Made by a program: the position numbers and the translations under genes. DNA of 64,000 nucleotides, taken from the NCBI GenBank assembly GCA_932294295.1, contig OW028582.1:124001-188000 (forward strand). Reading direction: 5' to 3'. Of this stretch, positions 1 through 11,396 are shown piece by piece. The DNA is from Alitta virens. Its lineage: Eukaryota > Annelida > Polychaeta > Phyllodocida > Nereididae. The stretch's first letter is position 1. Each line of letters begins with the position of its first letter. The notes beneath the pieces were generated by a model. The model had not been told where the DNA came from and did no database searches. It saw only the letters and a program-made list of their open reading frames with translations.

Positions 1-130
1 AATAAAAGATAGGCATAAAACACAGGAATGGCTGACTCGAGCCAAATGTTTCTCAAATATTACATTTAGTCTGAAAGTATTGTCTGCCTACAAGCAGCCA
101 TTCACATCAGTCTATAAGCAGCCTGTCACT
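1..130. repeat. D element 1a (partial)
   Basis: Right part of the inverted-repeat element that recurs twice per module. The window edge removes its left arm. The right arm ends GCAGCCTGTCACT. Confidence 0.6.
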
Positions 131-1277
131 TAGTAAAGGGAAAAACAAATGTAGCATTTTACACTTCATTAGGAAACTTACAAAATATTTCATGGACGAA
201 AGAACCTTAGTTATGAAATATAATATGCTGTTAAAGAGATGTTGCAAAGCTCTCCCACATTTGTTGCATTCGGTAATGAGCGTTCCAAGTGGCTATTGTT
301 ATCACTGATTTATTTTTAGACATGTGGACCAGATAACTGTATCTATGAAACACTTGAAAACTAATCAATGCCTCACTCTAATGAACTTTTGCATATATTA
401 TTACTAGTTGTGTGCCTTTTGATGGTCACATTGACATACCTAACCTATGTTTCTTTTTTTAAATAAGATAAAAATTTTTTTTTTATCCAAAGCAAACCTT
501 AACATCTGAAGCAAAATATCTACATGCAGGAAATCATGTATGCTGTACTAACATATCATGCTTACCATATTTTCAATTTTCCGCATTTATCATCTATCTC
601 TTGCATTTTTAATAATGGAACATTCAAAAAAAAAATTTCTAAGAATAGCTTTATTTCCTAAATGCTCTTTCCTAGATTCCATTATAAAATTTAAAATTAT
701 ATCCAGTAAATTAGTATGGTATTGCCTTATTGCCATATTCTTTGTACATTATACACTACATTTCGAATGAAAATAATGCATAAAATTACTTTACTAAAAA
801 AAAAGATTTTTCCCGTCCCAGTCACATGACCCACACCATGACATGCCTATGCGATGACAATCAGAATTGACAATTGCAAATTTGGTGTCAATGAAAACTT
901 CTAATCAAAGCATCAGTTTGTGTTTCCTACTTAGCTTTTTATATAGGCCTATCAGTTATATGTCTTAAGCAGTCCAAAATATGCCTCCTAAATATGCCTT
1001 TTAGTAACCATTTTGATATGACCAGCACATATTTCACTAGCTGACTTGGTTGCATCTGAAACACTTCAAGCTTTCTTTCTTGTATTGGTTGACTTCTGCT
1101 ATTTCTATTAATTTTTTTAGAATTTTAATGAGTTTTTGATTTATTAATTGCCTCTACATGCATAGTACTCTTATATTATTATTACCATTTGTCAGTAAAA
1201 TTCATTGGAATGTTTAACATATTTCAATTAGTAATTTGACTAATTTCACATGAGAAGTTTAAAAAATTGTACGCTGT

Positions 1278-1293
1278 CCCCCCCCCCCCCCCC
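1278..1293. repeat. Poly-C run (C16)
   Basis: Homopolymer present in copies 1 and 3 (12,853-12,865) but reduced to short C runs in copy 2 (about 7,070). Confidence 0.9.
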
Positions 1294-1688
1294 TTCACAT
1301 ATACTCAAGTGTATTACAGTTATAAAGATCTAGCCAAATTTTAAGTTTTTGTAGTCTAGACTGACATTATTCAAGCTAATAATTACACCAAAACTATTAT
1401 AGAAATAGAATTCTGACTGAGCACCTAAAGTGTGGCCTTGCAGTCTTATGGCATTCTTATCTATTGCTGTTTCCATTTGTTCGCTGAGGGTTTGCTGCTA
1501 TAGAGCACTATATTTTTTAATCATAGAGCCAAAGTGATTTACACACATTATGATAATATGATATGTTGAAGTACGGTACACATGTGCACACAGAGAATCA
1601 AAATCCTAAGTTCAAGAAAAACAAAGACCATGGTGCTGCTATCCCTTCATCAAGCACTAATTATGATTTTAACTAGAAACAACTCCAC

Positions 1689-1759
1689 CTTTGTTTTCAT
1701 GCTACAGCACACTCCTCAACATCATTCCTGTTGATCCATTTTCTTTGAAGATTTCATCC
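1689..1759 (-). other. Candidate spliced exon M1 (71 nt)
   Basis: On the minus strand a polypyrimidine-rich acceptor ending TTTAATTTCAG opens the block and AAAG|GTGGAG closes it. In the frame that follows A1 (TG plus G gives Trp) it reads DEIFKENGSTGMMLRSVL and then TAG, so it would end a protein. Copy 3 has an identical-length counterpart and copy 4 a diverged one with a donor at the same place. It is either a terminal coding exon or an exon of a non-coding RNA. No RNA evidence is available here. Confidence 0.4.
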
Positions 1760-2474
1760 CTGAAATTAAACATCAATCATTGAGAGTCCTACAAACATAA
1801 AGCATATCCATTTATCTTCATCATAAGAATTACAGCAGAGCTGAGTATCGCCTTAAAATCGTTAAGATCTCTAAGAAAGACCCATCAATTTGCATGGTGG
1901 ATGTACTGTCCTGGACCATCAACCTGCTTAATTACCTACCTAAAGACTGGCTTGATATTTGTCACCAGTCAAACATACACCAGGGTGCGACACTAGCCTT
2001 ACATCTTCAGGGGGTTCTACCTGCTCAACTGACCAACATCAGAAATGCTACACTACCCGATTAAAGCTGTCCATCGCAATAAGAATAACATTTGCAAATT
2101 TACCAATATATTTAAATTATCAATCTATTGATACTGAAGGCTAAAATTTCAGTATTACTACCTCATGGATTGCATGGCCTAACGGATTGAAAAATTTTGT
2201 TCTGCTATACAATTGCTATTCAATTTTATTTGTTCAGTCACATTCAACAAGAATTTAGTAACTGTTTTCATTGAATGTGCAACAATATGCATATATTACA
2301 AATTCATATCAGAGACTTAAGTAAGGATAAAATTTCTACAGGTCAGTTGAGTTACTAACAAGCTGAGATTTATAATTGTCTGAAGACATATAATAAAATC
2401 TTGTGTCTATGTCTAGGTACTAGTGGGACTGATTAGCACTTAGTCTCAGAAGAACATCTGTTCCATGGTCACCA

Positions 2475-2486
2475 CACTAGAGGGAG
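2475..2486 (+). promoter_or_regulatory. CTCF-like motif CACTAGAGGGAG
   Basis: Matches the CTCF core pattern CACYAGRKGGCR at all but one or two positions. A degenerate second motif (CACCAGGTGAAG, 2,507) lies 32 bp downstream in the same orientation. Confidence 0.45.
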
Positions 2487-2608
2487 ACACATTTTAAGTT
2501 GAAAAACACCAGGTGAAGCAGAAACAGAAACCCTGTGCAACTACAATACTTATTGCATTGTTATGACATTCAGACACATGGTTTTATCAAAGTAGATTCT
2601 TAACTTAC

Positions 2609-2667
2609 CATGGCAATTTCCTAATGTCTGCAATCTCGATGTCATTTTTCCATCGCAGCCACATCTC
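2609..2667 (-). other. Candidate spliced exon A1 (59 nt)
   Basis: Acceptor: pyrimidine tract, then CATGGCAAG; donor CCATG|GTAAGT, a strong match. Open in phase 0 as EMWLRWKNDIEIADIRKLP plus two bases, and also open in one other phase. The exon is exactly 59 nt in copies 1-4, including the very diverged copy 4, which argues for selection on, or at least retention of, the splice borders. Confidence 0.45.
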
Positions 2668-2903
2668 CTTGCCATGAGGTTGCATTGAAAATAAAAAGAA
2701 CGGCTTTATCTCTCTTTATCAATCCCTTAGTACATTTAATTATTAGTGGTGACTAAGGGATATCCATTTGCCATGGCCTTCATTTACAATTGCCAAAATA
2801 AACTTTTTTTTATGCCACACAAGAAGATTTTGTCAAGCTGGACTTGTATTTGAACAAGTAACATGACAATCATTTTCGCCAAAATAATTTAGAAATTTTA
2901 TGG

Positions 2904-3176
2904 AGTGACTGACTGCATATTCCTGTTGTACATATAAGATCACCAATATAAAGTGCAGTAAAATTCATGGAAAACTCTTTTTCAATTGATTTGAATCAGC
3001 CAGTTAGTTGTATGTAATTGGTAAGTGGAAAGGTAGGCAATAAACTAAAAACAACATGCAAAATAAATGATACAGCAAAAGAAAGAAATGGCCAATTCAA
3101 ACCAATTACCATTATACATTAATATTCGATGCCTGAAAGCATATTCTGCACAACAGCCAATATGCAGCCAGTCACT
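2904..3176. repeat. D element 1b: about 270-bp inverted-repeat element
   Basis: The left arm begins AGTGACTGACTGCATATT. The right arm, read on the minus strand, begins AGTGACTGGCTGCATATT. About 25 of the first 30 positions pair, so the ends form an inverted repeat. The interior holds the conserved word GGTAAGTGGAAAGGTAGG. Nine relatives lie in the window, all in the same orientation. It may be an old MITE or a structural or regulatory element; no clear target duplication is visible. Confidence 0.6.
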
Positions 3177-3343
3177 TGCTGGATGTTTTTGGCATTAAAG
3201 CCACAGGGTTCCACACATTAATATTATGTTTCTGCATGGCAACTTGCTATTCATTAAATGGAAATATCTAATCTGAAGACAATGACCATGGAAACTGCAT
3301 CCCTGAGATCTATCGATAATATGAATGCTTAATACAACTTCAC

Positions 3344-3416
3344 CTTTTGTATTATGAAACATGCTTTGTGAAACTGGTCATCATATTCCAGGTCATTTCC
3401 CTCCATGATATCATCC
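3344..3416 (-). other. Candidate spliced exon C1 (73 nt)
   Basis: Acceptor TTCTATTCAG, donor AAAAG|GTGAAG. After a two-base carry-in the frame is open for 24 codons, starting DDIMEGNDLE and ending ACFIIQK, acidic then hydrophobic. It leaves phase 0, which fits exon A1 downstream: C plus A is 132 nt, 44 codons. Compared with copy 2, five differences lie in the exon and three are silent. That is suggestive of coding but far too few to test. The product matches no family I recognise. Confidence 0.42.
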
Positions 3417-3536
3417 CTGAATAGAACAAGCAATCATTCAGTGGTAAGGCCTTGTTAGTAACAACAATATTTTAGCACATACTGGTGGTCATGATACACT
3501 GCAGTTGTACAGAGCAGTGTTGCAAGCTGACATTAA

Positions 3537-3549
3537 CACTGGGTGGCAG
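3537..3549 (+). promoter_or_regulatory. CTCF-like motif CACTGGGTGGCAG
   Basis: Core-like word between exons C1 and B1; same orientation as the others. Confidence 0.4.
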
Positions 3550-3967
3550 CACTGCAACTCAAGAACACGAGGAGGCATCCTGCTTTGGAACATATACAGC
3601 TTGGTTACTTCATACTACAGGCTAACCTGTGTCCACTGGTCACCTAAAAGAATCAGCTGACCTTTTTAAGTAAAACTACTTTTGAATATCACTGATGAGG
3701 TCTTTATATTATTCAAGAACAAGATAATTTTGTCTTCCTACTTATACAGGTGTTTACATTATATATGTGGCAAAAATAGGTTGTTTTCAAGATATGCTAT
3801 GGAGTGGTTAAAATTCAATTACCATCTTAGTAATATGGATACTACCATTTGCACGAAAAATAGACTAGAAGCACCAACAAGTAAATAAATGATACTGGCA
3901 CCTGGGAGAGATATCCATAGAGCTTACTTTAAGTCATCTCAGGTCCCTTTATTCAGGATTTACTCAC

Positions 3968-4045
3968 CATATAGGGCAACTGGCTCATGTCTGAGTTCAC
4001 AATGCCTGGTGTTTTCTCATCCACTTCTTGTAGTGCAAGTTGGTC
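3968..4045 (-). other. Candidate spliced exon B1 (78 nt)
   Basis: Acceptor with an upstream T-rich tract, ending GCGCCAAG; donor TATATG|GTGAGT, strong. Only phase 0 is open: 26 codons beginning DQLALQEVDEKTPG and ending MSQLPYM. It leaves phase 0, whereas C1 needs a two-base carry-in. Direct B-to-C splicing would therefore break the frame unless a further small exon intervenes (a 17-nt candidate with acceptor CTTTTAG lies near 3,620-3,640) or the RNA is non-coding. Confidence 0.42.
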
Positions 4046-4342
4046 CTTGGCGCAATGTTGCATCAACATGAAAACAAAACAGGATAATCTGGCTTATGTT
4101 CTCTAAATTTGAACGATTTCCCTATATACAATGGTTTCAACGTCAATTTTTAATTGTCACACACTGCAGTAAAGGCTGTTAAGAGAAAAAACCTTAATTT
4201 TGCTCATTTGCAGCTGCAAGTTTGCCGTCCTTGGTTTTGAGTTAAGCATGTCAACTACTATTACACTTTTTCGCCCTCAACATGAGGTATTTGCCAAAAG
4301 TATTGTGGTTACTTTAATGAAATGTTGTCTGCAAGGTGGGCA

Positions 4343-4354
4343 GGCAGGTGGCAG
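4343..4354 (+). promoter_or_regulatory. CTCF-like motif GGCAGGTGGCAG
   Basis: Keeps AGGTGGCAG of the core. The 5' part is less typical. Confidence 0.3.
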
Positions 4355-4470
4355 ACACTGGCACCTCACTAGTTGTGCCTTTGATATTCAAGTTTTTCTT
4401 AGCAATATATGTAAAATAATAATCATGTTTTAAGCAATAATTTATTTAAACTAGACCTGACGGCTCTCAT

Positions 4471-4502
4471 GACGGAGGAATAGGCACTATTGTTCCTCCG
4501 TC
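4471..4502. other. Perfect 10-bp hairpin, copy 1
   Basis: GACGGAGGAA is followed by a 12-nt loop and TTCCTCCGTC. The GC-rich stem stands out in AT-rich DNA and is kept in copy 2. The stem is too short for a normal microRNA precursor. Confidence 0.6.
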
Positions 4503-5655
4503 TTAAGCATAGGCTGCGTGGCAGCAAACCCTCAGTGAATGCCAACATAATACTCAAGAAATGGCTGGTTGTTGATACGCAAATTGAAAAAAAAAAGGAG
4601 AATTGTTTATAAATTTGTTTCCCTATAATAAAACTCTATATCATTTTACGGCCATTAGACCTGTAAAAGGCACCCATACAATAAACTCATTGTCATATTC
4701 TATGTATGCAAGACATTGTGTGAAAAGGTTAGGCTAAGATTGGACAATAGACCTTTTGCCGACTAAACTCTTGCTATAGTTTCACTAATCCCCAGATACC
4801 CCTATTGTTTTCTACATTAGTTTTTACCTAATATTTGTTCTGCTACATGAGGCTTGAAAGATTTAATGAGATCAGTGTCGAAATAAAAGGCATACATTAA
4901 AGTACAGTCAATTTCAGGGTTATGATAATTCGGTAACCCAAAAGCAATAACATGATTTATATCATACAAATCCAGTGTTTAAAACCATAAAGCATTAGAT
5001 GTCTGAATTACCCTTTAGATTTCACTTGTATTACCTCTATTGAAATAATTTTTAAGACTTCATACGAGCTCTTTATACTTTGCAAATAATCTGTTAATTT
5101 AAACTATTTTAACCGCAGCAATGGGTAATTATTTTAAGCAATAGGTCTGAATTACACTAATATAATATTATAAGGTAAATTCTAAACAGTGTCAAAATCA
5201 ACCCAGCACAACTGACCATGTGACATAAGAAATTGGGGGCTCAAAACTGAATTAAAACAGGCTAAAATACCTTCTGAGTTAAAATCAAAATGGTCACGGA
5301 CCCTAAACTCAATATGATCAGTCACTTTACATGTACAAATTTCAAAACTGAAATTGATTATTTCTAGTGTATGAGTAAACCATTTTTCCATTTATAGACT
5401 TCATTGCATGGTCACTGAGACCATCTAGGCACTAACTAAGTCATAATGCAATAAATAGTTTTTTAGTTATCTATTGATCTTTCAATAAGTTATATGTACT
5501 GTGGAATCATATATATACTGTGGAATCATTTTAAATTGCTATCTACACTTAAATACCACATATAGGTTTCTTAAATCCTCCATAGAAAAATTGTGATTTA
5601 CACTAAGTACTGATTTATATTATTCAAACGATTTTATTTTGATTGTCATAATTAA

Positions 5656-5950
5656 GGAGACGGACTGCATACAGGTCGTGTGAAGGATCGTATGATATAA
5701 GACTAATTACATCCCCATGTAGTAAACCTATTTCATGCACACAATTGGATCGAATCAGCCTGTAAGTAGCTCGTTATTGTAAGTGGAAAGGTAGGAAATA
5801 AACTAAATAAAATCATACAAAATAAAAGATAGGCATAAAACACAGGAATGGCTGACTCGAGCCAAATGTTTCTCAAATATTACATTTAGTCTGAAAGTAT
5901 TGTCTGCCTACAAGCAGCCATTCACATCAGTCTATAAGCAGCCTGTCACT
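5656..5950. repeat. D element 2a
   Basis: Same interior word (TTGTAAGTGGAAAGGTAGG) as the other D elements, with a more diverged left arm (GACGGACTGCAT). It straddles the copy 1/copy 2 junction. Confidence 0.55.
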
Positions 5951-7523
5951 TAGTAGAGGGAAAAACAAATGTAGCATTTTACACTTCATCACAAAACTTA
6001 CAAAATATTTCGTAGACAAAAGAACCTTAGTTATCAAATATATGCTGTTAAAGAGATGTTGCAAAGCTCTCCCACATTTGTTGCATTCGGTAATGAGCGT
6101 TCCAAGTGGCTATTGTTATCACTGACTTATTTTGTAGACATGTGGACCAGATAACTGTATCTATGAAACACTTGAAAACTAATCAATGCCTCACTCTAAT
6201 GAACTTTTGCATATATCATTACTAGTTGTGTGCCTTTTGATGGTCACATTGACATACGTAACCAAACCTATGTTTCTTTTTTGAAAATTAAATAAATATT
6301 TTATTTTTATCCAAAGCAAACCTTAACATCTGAGGCAAAATATCTATATGCAGGAAATCATGTACTAATGTATCACGCTTATCATATTTTCTATTTTCTG
6401 CATTTGTCATTTATCTCTTGCATTTTTAATAATGGAACATTCGAAAAAAAAAATGCTAAGAATAGCTTTAATTCCTAAATGCTCTTTCCTAGATTCCATT
6501 ATAAAATTTAAAATTATATCCAGGAAATTAGTACGGTGCCGCCTTATTGCCATATTCTTTGTACATTATACACTACATTTCGAATGAAAATAATACATAA
6601 AATAATTTTACAAAAAAAAAAGATTTTTTTCCTTCCCAGTCATATTACCCACACCATGACATATATCGCCTATGCGATGACAATCAGAATTGACAATTGC
6701 AAATTTGGTGTCAATGAAAACTTCTAATCAAAGTATCAGTTTATGTTTCATTTCATAGTTATCTCTTCATATAGGCCTATCAGTTATATATGTCTTAAGT
6801 AGTCCAAAATATGCCTCCAAAATATGCCTTTTAGTAACCATTTCGATATGACCAGCACATATTTCCTTAGCAGACTTGGTTGCATCTGAAACAGTTCAAG
6901 CTTTCTTTCTTGTATTGGTTGACTTCTGCTATTTCTATTAATTTTTTTAAAAGTTAAATGAGTTCCAATTAGTTTTAGTTTTTTTTAGGCAGGAACATTG
7001 GAATGTTTAACATATTTCAATTAGTAATTTGACTAATTTCACATCAGAAGTTAAAAAAATTGTATACTGTCCCCCCTCCCATTTATTCAGGTGCCTTACA
7101 GTTATAAAGATCTAGCCATCTAGCCAAATTTCAAGTCTTTATAGTCTAGACTGACATTAATCTACCTAATAATTGCACCAAAACTATTATAGAAATAGAA
7201 TTCTGACTGAGCACCTAAAGTGTGGCCTTGCAGCCTAATGGCATTCTTATCTATTGCTGTTTCCATTTGTTCGCTGAGGGTTTGCTGCTATAGAGCACTA
7301 TCTTTTTTAATCATAGAGCCAAAGTGATTTACACATATTATGATAATATGATATGTTGAAGTACGGTACACATGTGCACACAGAGAATCGAAATTCTAAG
7401 TTCAAGAAAAACAAAGACCATGGTACTGCTATCCCTTCATCAAGCACTAATTATAATTTTAACTAGAAACAACTCCACCTTTTTATTCATGCTACAGCAC
7501 TCCTCAACATCATTCCTGTTGAT

Positions 7524-7565
7524 CGATGTTTTATTTCAGGAATGAAATCTTCAAAGAAAATGGAA
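7524..7565 (+). other. Micro-inverted acceptor part of exon M in copy 2
   Basis: This 42-bp stretch is the reverse complement of 1,736-1,777 of copy 1, and copy 3 agrees with copy 1. It moves the TTTCAG acceptor and the first ~25 nt of exon M onto the plus strand, while the rest of M and its GT donor stay on the minus strand. Exon M2 should therefore be unusable in the original transcript. Confidence 0.8.
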
Positions 7566-8153
7566 CATTGAGAGTTCTACAAACATAAAGCACATGCATT
7601 TAACTTCATCATAAAATTTACAGCAGAGCTGAGTATCGCCTTAAAATCGTTAAGATTTCTAAGAAAGACCCATCAATTTGCATGGTGGATGTACTGTCCT
7701 GGACCATCAACCTGCTTAATTACCTACCTAGACTGGTTTGATATTTGCCAACATCAGAAATGCTGTCCATCGCAATAAGAATTACATTTGCAAATTTACC
7801 AATATATTTAAGTTATCTATCAATCTATTGATACTGAAGGCTAAAAACTCTGTATTACCTCATGGATTGCATGGCCTAACTGATTGGAAAGTTTTGTTCT
7901 GCTATACAATTGCTAATTGTAATTGTTCAGTCACATACAACAAGAATTGTTTTATTTGAATGCGTAACAATATGCATATTACAAATTCAAATCAGAGCTT
8001 TAAGAGACAAAATTTCTACAGGTCAAGTGAGTTACCAACAAGCTGAGATTTATAATTTTCTCAAGAAATATAATAACATCTTGTGGTCTGTCTAGGTACT
8101 GGTGGGACTGATTAGCATTTAGTCTCAGAAGAACATCTGTTCCATGGTCACCA

Positions 8154-8165
8154 CACTAGAGGGAG
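8154..8165 (+). promoter_or_regulatory. CTCF-like motif CACTAGAGGGAG
   Basis: First of a pair; its partner is at 8,186. Upstream of exon A2 in plus coordinates. Confidence 0.45.
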
Positions 8166-8185
8166 CCACATTTTCAGTTGACAAA

Positions 8186-8198
8186 CACCAGGTGGCAC
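8186..8198 (+). promoter_or_regulatory. CTCF-like motif CACCAGGTGGCAC
   Basis: Full core match. The extended word around it is conserved with 21,982 although the flanks have diverged. Confidence 0.5.
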
Positions 8199-8336
8199 CA
8201 ATGCACCAGCCACAGAAACCCCGTGCAACTACAATGCTTATTGGATTGGATTTCATTTCTCACAATATAAAGCAAATTCAATGCGTTGTTATGACATTCA
8301 GACACATGGTTTCATCAAAGTAGATTCTTAACTTAC

Positions 8337-8395
8337 CATGGCAGTTTCCTAATGTCTGCAATCTCGATGTCATTTTTCCATCGCAGCCACATCTC
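8337..8395 (-). other. Candidate spliced exon A2 (59 nt)
   Basis: Same borders, length and open frames as A1. The donor GTAAGT is intact. In copy 2 the M exon downstream is broken by an inversion. A2 (two bases left over) could splice in frame to C1, which would give a repeated 44-codon C-A cassette. Confidence 0.45.
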
Positions 8396-8630
8396 CTTGG
8401 CATGAGGTTGCATTGAAAATAAAAAGAACGGCTTTATCTCTCTTCATCAATCCATTAGTAAATTTAATTATTAGTGGTGACTTAGGGATATCCATTTGCC
8501 AAGGCCTTCATTTACACTTGCCAAAATAAACTTTTTTTATGCCACACAAGAAGATTTTGTCAAGCTTGACTTGGGACTGAACAAGGAACATGTCAATCAT
8601 TTTCGCCAAAATAATTTCGAAATTTTATGA

Positions 8631-8903
8631 AGTGACTGACTGCATATTCCTGTTGTACATATAAGATCACCAATATAAAGTGCAGTAAAATTCATGGAAA
8701 ACTATTTTTCAATTGATTTGAATCAGCCAGTTAGTTGTATGTAATTGGTAAGTGGAAAGGTAGGCAATAAACTAAAAATAACATGCAAAATAAATGATAG
8801 AGCAAAAGAAAGAAATGGCCAATTCAAACCAATTACCTTTATACATTAATATTCGATGCCTGAAAGCATATTCTGCACAACAGCCAATATGCAGCGAGTC
8901 ACT
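8631..8903. repeat. D element 2b
   Basis: Near-identical to D element 1b, with the same inverted arms and interior. Confidence 0.6.
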
Positions 8904-9070
8904 TGCTGGATGTTTTTGGCATTAAAGCCACAGGGTTCCACACATTAATATTATGTTTCTGCATGGCAACTTGCTATTAATTAAATGCAAATATCTAATC
9001 TGAAGACAATGACCATGGAAACTGCATCCCTGAGATCTATCGATAATATGAATGCTTCATACAACTTCAC

Positions 9071-9143
9071 CTTTTGTATTATGAAACACGCTTTGTGAAA
9101 CTGGTCGTCATCTTCCAGGTCATTTCCTTCCATGATATTATCC
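9071..9143 (-). other. Candidate spliced exon C2 (73 nt)
   Basis: Same borders and phase as C1; encodes DNIMEGNDLEDDDQFHKACF and then IIQK. The acceptor is CTATTCAG and the donor GTGAAG. Confidence 0.42.
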
Positions 9144-9266
9144 CTGAATAGAACAAGCAATCATTCAGTGGTAAGGCCTTGTTAGTAACAACAATTCCAT
9201 TTTAGCACATACTGGTGGTCATGATACACTGCAGTTGTACAGAGCAGTGTTGCAAGCTGACATTAA

Positions 9267-9279
9267 CACTGGGTGGCAG
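9267..9279 (+). promoter_or_regulatory. CTCF-like motif CACTGGGTGGCAG
   Basis: Copy 2 counterpart of 3,537. Confidence 0.4.
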
Positions 9280-9697
9280 CACTGCAACTCAAGAACACTA
9301 GGAGGCATCCTGCTTTGGAACATATACAGCTTGGTTACTTCATACTACAGGCTAACCTGTGTCCACTGGTCACCTAAAAGAATCAGCTGACCTTTTTAAG
9401 TAAAACTACTTTTGAATATCACTGATGAGGTCTTTATATTATTCAAGAACAAGATAATTTTGTCTTCCTACTTATACAGGTGTTTACATTATATATGTGG
9501 CAAAAATATGTTGTTTTCAAGATATGCTATGGAGTGGTTAAAATTCAATTACCATCTTAGTAATATGGATACTACCATTTGCACGAAAAATAGACTAGAA
9601 GCACCAACAAGTAAATAAATGATACTGGCACCTGGGAGAGACATCCATAGAGCTTACTTTAAGTCATCTCAGGTCCCTTTATTCAGGATTTACTCAC

Positions 9698-9775
9698 CAT
9701 ATAGGGCAACTGGCTCATGTCTGAGTTCACAATGCCTGGTGTTTTCTCATCCACTTCTTGTAGTGCAAGTTGGTC
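9698..9775 (-). other. Candidate spliced exon B2 (78 nt)
   Basis: Identical structure to B1 with the same 26-codon open frame and strong GTGAGT donor. Confidence 0.42.
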
Positions 9776-10083
9776 CTTGGCGCAATGTTGCATCAACATG
9801 AAAACAAAACAGGAGAATCTGGCTTATGCTCTCTAAATTTGAACGATTTCCCTATTTACAATGGTTTCAACGTCAATTTTTAATTGTCACACACTGCAGT
9901 AAAGGCTGTTAAGAGAAAAAACCTTAATTTTGCTCATTTGCAGCTGCAAGTTTGCCGTGCAGTATACTTCCTTGTTTTTGAGTTAAGCATGTCAACTACT
10001 ATTACACTTTTTCGCCCTCAATATGAGGTATTTTCCAAAAGTATTGTGGTTACTTTAATGAAATGTTGTCTGCAAGGTGGGCA

Positions 10084-10095
10084 GGCAGGTGGCAG
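10084..10095 (+). promoter_or_regulatory. CTCF-like motif GGCAGGTGGCAG
   Basis: Copy 2 counterpart of 4,343. Confidence 0.3.
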
Positions 10096-10211
10096 ACATT
10101 GGTACCTCACTAGTTGTGCCTTTGATATTCAAGTTTTTCTTAGCAATATATGTAAAATAATAATCATGTTTTAAGCAATAATTTATTTAAACTAGACCTG
10201 ACGGCTCTCAT

Positions 10212-10243
10212 GACGGAGGAATAGGCACTATTGTTCCTCCGTC
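10212..10243. other. Perfect 10-bp hairpin, copy 2
   Basis: Identical to the hairpin at 4,471-4,502. Confidence 0.6.
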
Positions 10244-11396
10244 TTAAGCATAGGCTGCGTGGCAGCAAACCCTCAGTGAATGCCAACATAATACTCAAGA
10301 AATGGCTGGTTGTTGATACGCAAATTGAAAAAAAAAAGGAGAATTGTTTATAAATGTGTTTCCCTATAATAAAACTCTATATCATTTTACGGCCATTAGA
10401 CCTGTAAAAGGCACCCATACAATAAACTCATTGTCATATTCTATGTATGCAAGACATTGTGTGAAAAGGTTAGGCTAAGATTGGACAATAGACCTTTTGC
10501 CGACTAAACTCTTGCTATAGTTTCACTAATCCCCAGATACCCCTATTGTTTTCTACATTAGTTTTTACCTAATATTTGTTCTGCTACATGAGGCTTGAAA
10601 GATTTAATGAGATCAGTGTCGAAATAAAAGGCATACATTAAAGTACAGTCAATTTCAGGGTTATGATAATTCGGTAACCCAAAAGCAATAACATGATTTA
10701 TATCATACAAATCCAGTGTTTAAAACCATAAAGCATTAGATGTCTGAATTACCCTTTAGATTTCATTTGTATTACCTCTATTGAAATAATTTTTAAGACT
10801 TCATACGAGCTCTTTATACTTTGCAAATAATCTGTTAATTTAAACTATTTTAACCGCAGCAATGGGTAATTATTTTAGCAATAGGTCTGAATTACACTAA
10901 TATAATATTATAAGGTAAATTCTAAACAGTGTCAAAATCAACCCAGCACAACTGACCATGTGACATAAGCAATTGGGGGCTCAAAACTGAATTAAAACAG
11001 GCTAAAATACCTTCTGCGTTAAAATCAAAATGGTCACGGACCCTAAACTCAATATGATCAGTCACTTTACATGTACAAATTTCAAAACTGAAATTGATTA
11101 TTTCTAGTGTATGAGTAAACCATTTTTCCATTTATAGACTTCATTGCGTGGTCACTGAGACCATCTAGGCTCTAACTAAGTCATAATGCAATAAATAGTT
11201 TTTTAGTTATCTATTGATCTTTCAATAAGTTATATGTACTGTGGAATCATATATATACTGTGGAATCATTTTAAATTGCTATCTACACTTAAATACCACA
11301 TATAGGTTTCTTAAATCCCCCCTAGAAAAATTGTGATTTACACTAAGTACTGATTTATATTATTCAAACGATTTTATTTTGATTGTCATAATTAAG

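Larger units (their letters stand above)
1..5820. repeat. Tandem 5.8-kb module, copy 1
   Basis: The sequence from position 1 recurs at 5,821 and again at 11,561, so this is one full unit of a head-to-tail array cut by the window edge. It holds candidate minus-strand exons M1, A1, C1 and B1, D elements at its start and at 2.9 kb, and CTCF-like motifs. The second half (about 3.0-5.8 kb) is nearly identical to copy 2, while the first half differs more by substitutions and indels. No long open frame is present: the small ORFs have no family features and shift between copies. Confidence 0.93.

Noticed and set aside
2985..3050. Plus-strand splice donor GGTAAGTGG in D elements
   Set aside because: The GT is mutated or shifted in some copies (22.5 kb, 5.8 kb) and no plus-strand acceptor or open exon precedes it.
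3682..4433. Plus-strand ORFs in copies 1 and 2 (68, 60, 77 and 96 codons)
   Set aside because: Preserved only because the copies are young; no counterpart in old copies, no domain, and they run antisense to better-supported splice borders.
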